Shown piece by piece: positions 1 through 5,273 of a stretch of 6,767 bases of DNA; the stretch's first letter is position 1; the number at the start of each line of letters is the position of its first letter. Both the position numbers and the translations under genes were made by a program. The notes under the pieces are model-generated. The model worked only from the letters and a program-made list of their open reading frames with translations. It ran no database searches and was not told the origin of the DNA. The DNA lies in contig JACQDU010000437.1 in the NCBI GenBank assembly GCA_016200955.1, positions 1 through 6,767 on the forward strand, written 5' to 3'. This DNA comes from a bacterium. GTDB lineage: Bacteria > Planctomycetota > J058 > JACQDU01.

Positions 1-23
1 CTCGCCCGATTCGCTGCGCTCAT
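1..23 (-). CDS. 5' end of an unidentified downstream gene (partial)
   Basis: An ATG at 23-21 overlaps the TGA stop of the lipoprotein gene in an ATGA junction, the tight arrangement used elsewhere in this window. It is followed by seven open codons (M-S-A-A-N-R-A) before the window ends. No function can be inferred from so few residues. The only support is the overlap geometry, so this is a tentative call of a co-transcribed next gene. Confidence 0.3.
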
Positions 24-430
24 CTGTCGATCTCGCACGAGTAGATCATCTCCCCGCTTCCGTCCTCGGCCATGAGAGTCTTCGACCACTTCCAGGTGAG
101 GCGGCGCATCTTGCCGGTCGTGAAGGCGCGCACCTCGATCGTGCCGGAGGCCGCGGCTTTCACGGCTTCCACGACGTGCTCGCCGGGCTCGAGCTTCCGG
201 GCGAAACCGTCCACGGTCGCGTCGCTCCCCTCGCGCACGAGAGAGACCACGTCCACCGCGCGCGGCTCGCTCGCGGCGTTCGAGATCCGGATCTCGACCT
301 GGAGCTGCGGCTCTCGTTGCGACTCCGACGCACATCCCGAGAGCATGCAGCACGAACACGCCATCGAAAGGAGGGGAGAGACAGGGACACGAAGACGCAA
401 AGACGCGAAGACGCAAAGAGCCTGACCCAT
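20..430 (-). CDS. Small putative lipoprotein of unknown function
   Basis: The body of the protein ends in TGA at 22-20 and begins with a hydrophobic stretch and the lipobox L-S-G-C, followed by an acidic/polar linker (ASESQREPQ). This suggests signal peptidase II processing and lipid anchoring. The mature part is about 104 residues, predicted beta-rich with alternating hydrophobic residues (LQVEIRIS, VDVVSLV, GTIEVRAF), and has one Cys near the C-terminus. I do not recognise a family. The start is uncertain. ATG at 430 gives 136 aa with the lipobox Cys at 33 and a weak AGAGGG upstream. TTG at 400 would give a textbook 23-residue signal beginning M-R-L-R. ATG at 364 leaves too little signal peptide. 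The N-terminal codons lie inside the 391-474 octamer repeat, so the repeat may have reshaped this start. The gene lies 44 bases after the creatininase-family gene and could be co-transcribed with it, unless the repeat terminates transcription. Confidence 0.6.
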   Translation of the reverse strand: MGQALCVFASLRLRVPVSPLLSMACSCCMLSGCASESQREPQLQVEIRISNAASEPRAVDVVSLVREGSDATVDGFARKLEPGEHVVEAVKAAASGTIEVRAFTTGKMRRLTWKWSKTLMAEDGSGEMIYSCEIDR

Positions 431-474
431 GGCCTGTGGCCCTCTGCGCCTTTGCGCCCTTGCGCCTTTGCGTT
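391..474. repeat. Inverted repeat built of 8-bp direct repeats (TTTGCGYC type)
   Basis: The left arm contains AGACGCAA, AGACGCGA and AGACGCAA in tandem at 393-416. The right arm contains TCTGCGCC, TTTGCGCC, CTTGCGCC and TTTGCGTT in tandem at 443-474. The right-arm unit is close to the reverse complement of the left-arm unit, so the two arms can form a long imperfect hairpin around a loop near 421-442. Both the 8-bp periodicity and the inversion are read directly. I recall similar octamer-built CGCAAAG repeats scattered between genes in several high-GC environmental bacteria, but cannot search here. It sits just past the creatininase-family stop and runs into the lipoprotein start, and could act as a terminator or an mRNA-end stabiliser; there is no U-tract. 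Confidence 0.88.
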
Positions 475-1272
475 TCATGCTCGGGACAGAGCCTCCCGGA
501 CCTCGGAAGCTACCTCGCGCGCCAGGAGGTCGAGGACGCGCGCGCCTTCCTTCGCGCTCGCGCTCGCGGGGTCGCCGAAGTAGGCCTGATCGCCCTGCGC
601 GATCTCCTCGAAGCGGCGCGCGCCTTCCTTCATGGCCTTCGCGAGGTCCTGGAAGCGAGGCGGGAGCGACGCGCGCGTCTCCTCGTCCACGAGGTCGGGC
701 TCCGCGGCCAGGACGAGCGACGTCTCGTAGCCGCCCGCGTGAGCTCCTCCCCTGAAGAACTCCTCCGGCAAGTGAGGACGGTAGCGCGAGCTCGTCCACT
801 CGGGGCCAAGCACGAAGCGGGGCGCCGGAGCGGCCTCGCGGGCCTCGGCGACCGCGAGGCGGAGGTTCCTCACGTGGTCCGGCTCGAGGTGGCCGTTCAC
901 CAGGACGAGCCCCGCGATGCCCTGGGCCGCCGCGGCTCGCGCGATGTCGACCAGGAGAGCGCGCAGGGTCTCCGGCCGGATCGAGAGCGTTCCCTGAAAG
1001 CCGCTCGCGTACTCGGCGGGAGCGTAGGGGAGCGCGGGCAGGAGGAGCGCGGTCGTGCCGCCGTCTCCCAGGAAGTGAGCCGCTCGCAGCGCGAGCTCGT
1101 GCGCGATGATCGCGTCCGTCGCGAGAGGCAGGTGCGGCCCGTGCGCCTCGAGCGCTCCCACGGGGAGGAAGGCGACGAGCCTCCTCCCGATCTCGACGAG
1201 CGCCCGGACGAGCGTCCAGGGCGCCGCCGAGAGCTCGAGCACCGAGAGCGCATCGGGTGCCGGGTCGTTCAT
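475..1272 (-). CDS. Creatininase-family metal-dependent amidohydrolase
   Basis: The protein has 265 residues, the usual family size. Near residues 39-53 it has G-A-L-E-A-H-G-P-H-L-P-L-A-T-D, with metal-ligand candidates E42, H44 and D53. N-G-H-L-E at 126-130 supplies H128 and E130, and H-A-G-G-Y-E-T-S at 178-185 supplies the catalytic-region His and Glu. Many family members read N-G-H-G-G-N at the second motif; the H-x-E form here is nearer to true creatininase, so the two-metal site looks complete. The family hydrolyses cyclic amides and formamides (creatinine; the archaeal ArfB deformylase) and includes MftE of mycofactocin maturation. No signal peptide, so cytoplasmic. ATG at 1272 is chosen because GGAGG stands eight bases upstream; ATGs at 1326-1320 overlapping the ligase stop (TGATG) would add 18 residues encoded by a REP-like hairpin. 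The context suggests an aromatic-amide or N-formyl substrate; this is inferred. Confidence 0.88.
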   Translation of the reverse strand: MNDPAPDALSVLELSAAPWTLVRALVEIGRRLVAFLPVGALEAHGPHLPLATDAIIAHELALRAAHFLGDGGTTALLLPALPYAPAEYASGFQGTLSIRPETLRALLVDIARAAAAQGIAGLVLVNGHLEPDHVRNLRLAVAEAREAAPAPRFVLGPEWTSSRYRPHLPEEFFRGGAHAGGYETSLVLAAEPDLVDEETRASLPPRFQDLAKAMKEGARRFEEIAQGDQAYFGDPASASAKEGARVLDLLAREVASEVREALSRA

Positions 1273-1279
1273 CCTTCTT

Positions 1280-1303
1280 CCCTCCCCCGCTTGCGGGGTA
1301 GGG
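1280..1303. repeat. REP-like GC hairpin before the creatininase-family gene
   Basis: CCCT-C-CCCCG, a CTTG loop and CGGGG-T-AGGG form a stem of five pairs, one C/T mismatch and four further pairs. The composition and the peptide it would encode on the minus strand (PTPTPQAGEG) resemble the short palindromic repeats common between genes in many GC-rich proteobacteria; this comparison is from memory. It occupies the 53-base gap between the CoA ligase and the creatininase-family start. Its 3' arm on the mRNA includes the GGAGG that is the best ribosome-binding site for ATG 1272. Confidence 0.65.
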
Positions 1304-1325
1304 GTGGGCGCTCCGCTCATCATCA

Positions 1326-2939
1326 TCACGAGAGCTCGCCCCGCGCGAGAGCTTCCTTGAGCGACTTCCGGTCCGTCTTCCCGCGGTCGTTCTTCGGGAG
1401 CGGATCGAAGCGCCACACGATCTTGCGCGGATACTTGTAGGGCAGGAGCCGCTTCTTCACGTGCTCCTTGAGCTCGTCCGCGAGCTCGTGCGTGACCGGC
1501 GTCCCCGGCCGCGGCACGATCACGGCGAGCGGCTTCACGAGGCCCTCCTCCTCGTAGCCGAGCACGCAGCACTCGGAGACGGCCGCGTGCTCGAGGAGGC
1601 AGTTCTCGATCTCGAGCGGCGCGACCCAGACGCCGCCGACCTTGAGCATGTCGTCCGCCCGCCCCTCGTAGCGGAAGCGGCCGTCCGCTTCGCGCGTGAA
1701 CAGGTCGCCGGAGACGACCCAGTCGCCCCGGAGCACCTGCTTCGACTTCTCGTGGTCCTGCCAGTAGTAGACGGCCGCGCTGTCTCCCTTGACCCAGAGC
1801 GTCCCGACTTCCCCGTCGGGCGCGTCGGTGCCATCCGGGCGAACGACGCGCGCCTCGTATCCCGGCACGAGCTTCCCGAGGCTCCCGGGCTTCACGTCGT
1901 CGGGGGAGTTCGAGATGTAGATGTGGAAGAGCTCCGCCGAGCCGATCCCGTCGAGGATCTCGACGGGGTACGTCGACTTCCAGCGCTTGTAGAGCTCCTC
2001 GGGGAGCGCCTCTCCCGCCGAGAGCATGAGCCTGAGAGAAGAAAGGTCGCGCCGCTCGCTCTCGGGGGCCGAGAGCATGGCGTTGATCATGGTCGGCACC
2101 GACGTGAGGATCGTCGGCCGGTGCTTCGCGACGTTCCGGAAGACGCTCTCCGCCGTCGCTCTCTCCTCGAAGAGCGCCGCCGTCGCGCCGACCGCGAAGG
2201 GGAACATGAGGTTCGTCCCCGTCGCGTAGCCGAAGAAGAGCTTGGGCACGCTCAGCGTCACGTCGGACTCGCGGTAGCCGCAGACGCGCTTCGCGTAGCA
2301 CTCGGTGTTGAAGGCGAAGTCGTGATGGAAGTGGACGGCGCCCTTCGGCTTTCCCGTCGAGCCCGACGTGAACAGCCAGACCGCGGGGTCGTCGCGGTCC
2401 GTGGGCTCCGTCGTGAAGTCGTCTCCGGCGCCCTCGAGGCACTCCCTCCACCACTTGAAGCGCGGGCCCTTCGGGAGGAGCTGCGGCGCCTCGCCGAACT
2501 CCCGGGGCGGGTCGTTCCCGACGAGCGCCACGCGGAGGTGCCTCGCGGAGATGATGTCCTGCCTCGCCTTGACGGCGACCTCGTGCGAGCAGACGAGCGC
2601 GCGCGCCCGCGTGTAGTCGAGGTAATACGCGAGGTCGCTCGCGCTCACGAGAGGGTTCGCCATGGCGACGACCGCTCCCGCCTTGAGCGTGCCGAACCAC
2701 GCGTAGACGAAGTCCGGCCGGTCGGGCATCGCGATGAGCACGCGGTCCTCGACGGAGACTCCGAGCTCCCGGAGCACGCGCGCGGCGGCTCGCGAGCGCT
2801 TGTCCACGTCCTCGTAGGAGATCTTCTCGTCCTGGTAGAGGATCGCGGTCTTCTTGGCCCGCCCTTCCTCGAGGTTGTGCTCGAGGAAGTAGGTCGCGAT
2901 GTTGAACGTCTTGGGAAAGACGGGGGGAGAGAAGCTCAC
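1326..2939 (-). CDS. Benzoate-CoA ligase family aryl-CoA synthetase
   Basis: A 537-residue ANL-superfamily adenylating enzyme, cytoplasmic, expected to convert an aromatic carboxylate, ATP and CoA to the aryl-CoA, AMP and PPi. It carries the P-loop T-S-G-S-T-G-K-P-K-G at 191-200, S-A-G-E at 307-310, G-I-G-S-A-E at 331-336 followed by L-F-H-I-Y-I-S-N, S-G-D-L-F at 410-414, the hinge region G-R-A-D-D-M-L-K-V-G-G-V-W-V at 426-439 and the C-terminal catalytic Lys in G-K-T-D-R (K521). F-N-I-A-T-Y-F near the N-terminus, the K-L-F-F-G-Y segment at 233-238 and the H-I-Y-I-S-N ending mark the benzoate/aminobenzoate-CoA ligase branch. The substrate-pocket triplet reads F-G-Y where I recall F-A-Y in benzoate-CoA ligase, so benzoate itself is uncertain and anthranilate or a hydroxybenzoate is possible. 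GTG 2939 is chosen because AAGAGG precedes it and the family N-terminus begins there; ATG does not occur nearby in a sensible position. It starts 13 bases after the thioesterase stop. Confidence 0.93.
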   Translation of the reverse strand: MSFSPPVFPKTFNIATYFLEHNLEEGRAKKTAILYQDEKISYEDVDKRSRAAARVLRELGVSVEDRVLIAMPDRPDFVYAWFGTLKAGAVVAMANPLVSASDLAYYLDYTRARALVCSHEVAVKARQDIISARHLRVALVGNDPPREFGEAPQLLPKGPRFKWWRECLEGAGDDFTTEPTDRDDPAVWLFTSGSTGKPKGAVHFHHDFAFNTECYAKRVCGYRESDVTLSVPKLFFGYATGTNLMFPFAVGATAALFEERATAESVFRNVAKHRPTILTSVPTMINAMLSAPESERRDLSSLRLMLSAGEALPEELYKRWKSTYPVEILDGIGSAELFHIYISNSPDDVKPGSLGKLVPGYEARVVRPDGTDAPDGEVGTLWVKGDSAAVYYWQDHEKSKQVLRGDWVVSGDLFTREADGRFRYEGRADDMLKVGGVWVAPLEIENCLLEHAAVSECCVLGYEEEGLVKPLAVIVPRPGTPVTHELADELKEHVKKRLLPYKYPRKIVWRFDPLPKNDRGKTDRKSLKEALARGELS

Positions 2940-2952
2940 GCGCGATGCCTCT

Positions 2953-3447
2953 TCATTTCTTGGAGCTCGCTCTCGCCTCTTTGGCGGCGCGTTCCTCCCG
3001 CTCGAGCGAGGCACGGAGAGTGTCGGGCAAGGGGACGCTCGCGAACCTGTCGAGGTCCGTGCAGACCGTCGTCGCGGTGGACTCGACGACGCGCGCTCCG
3101 TCGGAGGAGCGGTAGCCCGTGTAGCGGAAGGCGAGGCTCGAGCGCCCGACCTTCGCGACCTCGACCGCGATCCTCACCTCGTCGCCGTAGGAGACCGGCG
3201 CGGAGAAGTCGACCTCGAGATGCACGGTCGGGAAGCTGATCCGCTCCTTCGCGAGGAGCACGTGGTAGAGGACCCCGAGCCGGTCGCGGAAGAAGTCCTC
3301 CATGGCCGCGTGGAAGAAGTCGAAGTAGTTCGGGAAGTAGATGATCTTCGCCGGATCGCAGCTCCCGAACCTCACGGGGAAGCGCGCCTCGTAGGGAGCC
3401 CACGCGAGGGTCCGCTGGAAGCTTCCGAGCGGCGGCTCCGAGCTCAC
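2953..3447 (-). CDS. 4-hydroxybenzoyl-CoA thioesterase-like hotdog acyl-CoA thioesterase
   Basis: A 164-residue single hotdog-fold protein. Residues 25-40 read V-R-F-G-S-C-D-P-A-K-I-I-Y-F-P-N, matching the FGDCDPAGIVYFPNY signature of the 4HBT/YbgC group; D31 aligns with the catalytic Asp of Pseudomonas 4-hydroxybenzoyl-CoA thioesterase. The usual Asp two residues earlier is Ser, and the Gly after D-P-A is Lys. A central helix with the conserved Glu (A-A-M-E-D-F-F) and the strand V-H-L-E-V-D-F follow. The enzyme would hydrolyse an acyl- or aryl-CoA thioester in the cytoplasm. GTG 3447 overlaps the upstream TGA in a GTGA junction, implying translational coupling. Its position directly before an aryl-CoA ligase suggests it releases CoA from a stalled intermediate or from the pathway product. 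The C-terminus is a charged Lys/Glu-rich helix. Family call secure, substrate inferred. Confidence 0.9.
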   Translation of the reverse strand: MSSEPPLGSFQRTLAWAPYEARFPVRFGSCDPAKIIYFPNYFDFFHAAMEDFFRDRLGVLYHVLLAKERISFPTVHLEVDFSAPVSYGDEVRIAVEVAKVGRSSLAFRYTGYRSSDGARVVESTATTVCTDLDRFASVPLPDTLRASLEREERAAKEARASSKK

Positions 3448-4007
3448 GCGGGGACGCTTCCTTTATCCTGCTTGTCTTCGTTCTTCACCGAGCGCGCTCT
3501 CCGCGCGAGCGCCTCGAGCCGCGCGACGAGGTCCTTGGGCGGGCAGGCGTCCTCGCTCGCGTAGTCTTCTTCCAGCACTTCACCAGAAGGAGAGAGGACG
3601 GCGAGCCTGGCAGGGAGATGCCCCTTGCGCCCATAGCAATGTAGAAAGGCCGCGGGAAGCCCGCCCGATTCGGTCAGGAGAGCGCGAATCCCCAGGGGCC
3701 GCTCGCTCTCCCACGGTGACGCAAGGTGTTCGACCCAGAAGTAGCCCTTCGAGCGCGCTGTCATCGAGAAGCTCTCGACCGCCGTCGACGGCCCGAAGGG
3801 CCGCAGGATTCGCGTGTCCCAGGAGACGACGTGGTGCACGCCCTCGCCGAAGGAATAGGCCGCTTCCTTCCAGCGCCGGTCTTCCTCGATCGCGCTCTTG
3901 CCCGAGTGCGAGACGCGCCACCTGAGGAACCAGACGATCGTCGCGCCGACGAGCGCGGCGAACGCGAGCGTGAGGGTGAGCGCGGACTCGAAGCCGATGC
4001 CGAACAG
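3444..4007 (-). CDS. Membrane-anchored protein of unknown function, non-canonical start
   Basis: About 187 residues, reading directly on from the stop of the kynureninase-like gene in the same frame. Residues 8-28 form one hydrophobic segment (ALTLTLAFAALVGATIVWFL) followed by R-W-R, which by the positive-inside rule puts the 150-residue C-terminal domain in the cytoplasm. That domain is mixed alpha/beta (G-Y-F-W-V-E-H-L, A-R-L-A-V-L-S-P-S-G-E-V) and ends in a Lys-rich tail. I recognise no family. There is no ATG, GTG or TTG ahead of the hydrophobic segment. The best candidate is CTG 4007, six bases after the PLP-enzyme stop and eight bases after a GGGGA; GTG 3839 would drop the membrane segment. 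A GTG overlapping the upstream stop exists at 4014 but is one frame off, so a one-base error or indel near 4010 is also possible. Overlaps the thioesterase start by four bases. Confidence 0.68.
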   Translation of the reverse strand: MFGIGFESALTLTLAFAALVGATIVWFLRWRVSHSGKSAIEEDRRWKEAAYSFGEGVHHVVSWDTRILRPFGPSTAVESFSMTARSKGYFWVEHLASPWESERPLGIRALLTESGGLPAAFLHCYGRKGHLPARLAVLSPSGEVLEEDYASEDACPPKDLVARLEALARRARSVKNEDKQDKGSVPA

Positions 4008-4010
4008 GGC

Positions 4011-5159
4011 TCACTTCCCCGAACGGATCTTCTTGATCTCGTCCATGATCGCGTCGCACTCCTCGTCGGTGTTGTAGAAGTGCGGCGAGATCCTGATCCC
4101 CGCCTTCGGGCGGTAGTCGACGATGAACTTCCGCTTGATGAGCTCCTTGCACGCGGCGTCCGAGCCCTGGAAGTCGACCGTGATCGTGCCGCCGCGCTTC
4201 TCGGGGTCGGTGGGCGTGTTCACCGTGAGCCCGATCTCGCGCGCCCGCTCGACGAGGCGGGCGATCTGCTGCTTCGACTTCGCGCGGATCTTCTCGACGC
4301 CGATCTTGCGGATGATCTCGTAGCCCGAGCGCGCCGAGTAGAGCCCGGGCACGTTCGGCGAGCCTCCCACGAAGCGCCAGATGCTCGGAGCGTAGTCGAT
4401 CGCGTCGAGGGAGAAGTCGAACGGCTTCCTGTGAGAGAACCACCCGCACGCCGCCGGCTCGAGCCGCGAGATCAGGTCGGGCCGGACGTAGAGGTAGCCC
4501 GCTCCCGGGCCGCCGCAGAGCCACTTGACCGACCCGCCGACCACGAAGTCCACGCCGAGCTTGGTCACGTCGAGCGGGATCGTTCCGGTCGCCTGGTAGG
4601 CGTCGAGGAGCACGTAGGCGCCGACGCGGTGCGCTTTCTCGATGATGGCCTTCGCGTCCACGATCGCCGCCGACCGGAACAGCACGAGAGAGGTCGGCAC
4701 GATGAGCGTCCGCTCGTCGATCGCCTGGAGCAGGCGCTCCATGTCGGCGGAGACGCCGTCCTTCGCGAGCGGCACGACCTCGACCTTCGCCCCGAGGCGC
4801 TCCTGCGCCTTCCAGTAGTAGTGGCAGGACGGGAACTCGCCCGCAGTGTAGACGATCTTCCGCTTGCCTCCCGAGAAGTCGAGCGCGGAGCCGACGATCG
4901 CGAGGAGCGCTGCGACGTTCTGGTGGAGGATGATCGTGCCCCTGGGCGCGCCCAGGATCTCGGCGAGGACGTCGCCGGTCTCGGTGACGAGAGGGACCCA
5001 TTTCTCCCAGGCGACGACGCCCTCGGTCGCCCAGAGGTCGGCGAATTCCTTGAGCTTCTCGTAGACGCCTCGGGGCATGGCGCCGAGCGAGTTCGAGATC
5101 ATGTAGACGCAGCGCGAGAGGATCGGGAACTCCTCGCGCCAGCGGAGCAGATCGTCCAC
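4011..5159 (-). CDS. Kynureninase-like class V PLP-dependent enzyme
   Basis: A 382-residue fold-type I PLP enzyme, cytoplasmic. Y-M-I-S-N-S-L-G at 19-26 matches the kynureninase signature (GNSLG). L-L-D-A-Y-Q-A-T-G at 184-192 carries the Asp (D186) that contacts the pyridine nitrogen. G-G-S-V-K-W-L-C-G-G-P-G at 208-219 has the Schiff-base Lys (K212), and G-I-R-I-S-P-H-F-Y-N-T at 354-364 has the substrate-carboxylate Arg (R356). Kynureninase cleaves kynurenine to anthranilate and alanine. This protein is shorter than typical kynureninases, and the residue before the Lys is Val, where I recall a Tyr that contacts the PLP phosphate, so a related activity (another C-C or C-S lyase, or an aminotransferase-like reaction) is possible. 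GTG 5159 is chosen for the strong GGAGG five bases upstream. It heads the cluster with the aryl-CoA ligase and thioesterase, favouring an aromatic amino-acid role. Confidence 0.85.
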   Translation of the reverse strand: MDDLLRWREEFPILSRCVYMISNSLGAMPRGVYEKLKEFADLWATEGVVAWEKWVPLVTETGDVLAEILGAPRGTIILHQNVAALLAIVGSALDFSGGKRKIVYTAGEFPSCHYYWKAQERLGAKVEVVPLAKDGVSADMERLLQAIDERTLIVPTSLVLFRSAAIVDAKAIIEKAHRVGAYVLLDAYQATGTIPLDVTKLGVDFVVGGSVKWLCGGPGAGYLYVRPDLISRLEPAACGWFSHRKPFDFSLDAIDYAPSIWRFVGGSPNVPGLYSARSGYEIIRKIGVEKIRAKSKQQIARLVERAREIGLTVNTPTDPEKRGGTITVDFQGSDAACKELIKRKFIVDYRPKAGIRISPHFYNTDEECDAIMDEIKKIRSGK

Positions 5160-5164
5160 GGCCG

Positions 5165-5169
5165 CCTCC
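5165..5169 (-). promoter_or_regulatory. Ribosome-binding site fixing the GTG start at 5159
   Basis: GGAGG on the minus strand stands five bases before GTG 5159, an ideal spacing, and settles the start of the kynureninase-like gene; no better start lies upstream in frame. Confidence 0.8.
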
Positions 5170-5179
5170 GTGGCCCACG

Positions 5180-5208
5180 ATCGTATCTCGCCTTGGTCGC
5201 GTTACCAA
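5180..5208 (-). promoter_or_regulatory. Possible sigma70 promoter of the five-gene cluster
   Basis: On the minus strand TTGGTA (5208-5203) and TACGAT (5185-5180) each match four of six consensus bases and are exactly 17 bases apart. The predicted transcription start, near 5173, leaves a short leader just containing the GGAGG at 5169-5165. In GC-rich DNA such matches are weak evidence on their own; the spacing, and a palindrome laid over the -35 box, raise it. Confidence 0.35.
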
Positions 5209-5212
5209 GGCG
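5189..5212. promoter_or_regulatory. Perfect 9-bp palindrome: candidate operator or terminator
   Basis: The arms CGCCTTGGT (5189-5197) and ACCAAGGCG (5204-5212) are exact reverse complements around CGCGTT. The palindrome covers the -35 box and part of the spacer of the possible promoter and lies just upstream of the kynureninase-like gene, as a repressor operator would. As RNA it would be a stable hairpin ending the preceding transcript, but no T-run follows on the minus strand, so an intrinsic terminator is less likely. Confidence 0.55.
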
Positions 5213-5244
5213 TCGCCGGCGCGGCTCGTCCTTGAAGGCGCTCG

Positions 5245-5261
5245 GACCCCTGGACGGGGTC
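5245..5261 (-). terminator. Hairpin shortly after the selenoprotein-like gene
   Basis: GACCCC (5245-5250) and GGGGTC (5256-5261) pair across a five-base loop, 12 bases after the TAG at 5276-5274. The place suits a transcript end or 3' stabiliser, but no U-tract follows, so termination would not be of the standard intrinsic kind. Confidence 0.35.
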
Positions 5262-5273
5262 GAAGCGGAGGAC

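Noticed and set aside
391..474. CRISPR array
   Set aside because: The repeat units are 8 bp with no spacers, and the two arms are inverted rather than direct.
475..2700. A long minus-strand frame that would fuse a 450-residue N-terminal extension to the creatininase-family protein
   Set aside because: The extension is the ligase gene read out of frame; the ligase frame itself has all the ANL motifs, and only the last part is real protein.
1461..3239. A plus-strand open frame of about 590 codons
   Set aside because: Antisense to the CoA ligase and thioesterase, Arg/Glu/Val-rich low-complexity translation, no family motif.
4011..4013. A second selenocysteine codon at the end of the kynureninase-like gene
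   Set aside because: The protein already ends at the normal family C-terminus, no Cys is expected here, and no convincing stem-loop follows; an ordinary stop is far likelier.
3580..5208. A minus-strand frame of about 540 codons over the PLP enzyme and membrane-protein gene
   Set aside because: Arg/Ala-rich shadow; the alternative frame carries the kynureninase-family motifs. It was considered as the source of GTG 4014 but encodes no hydrophobic segment.
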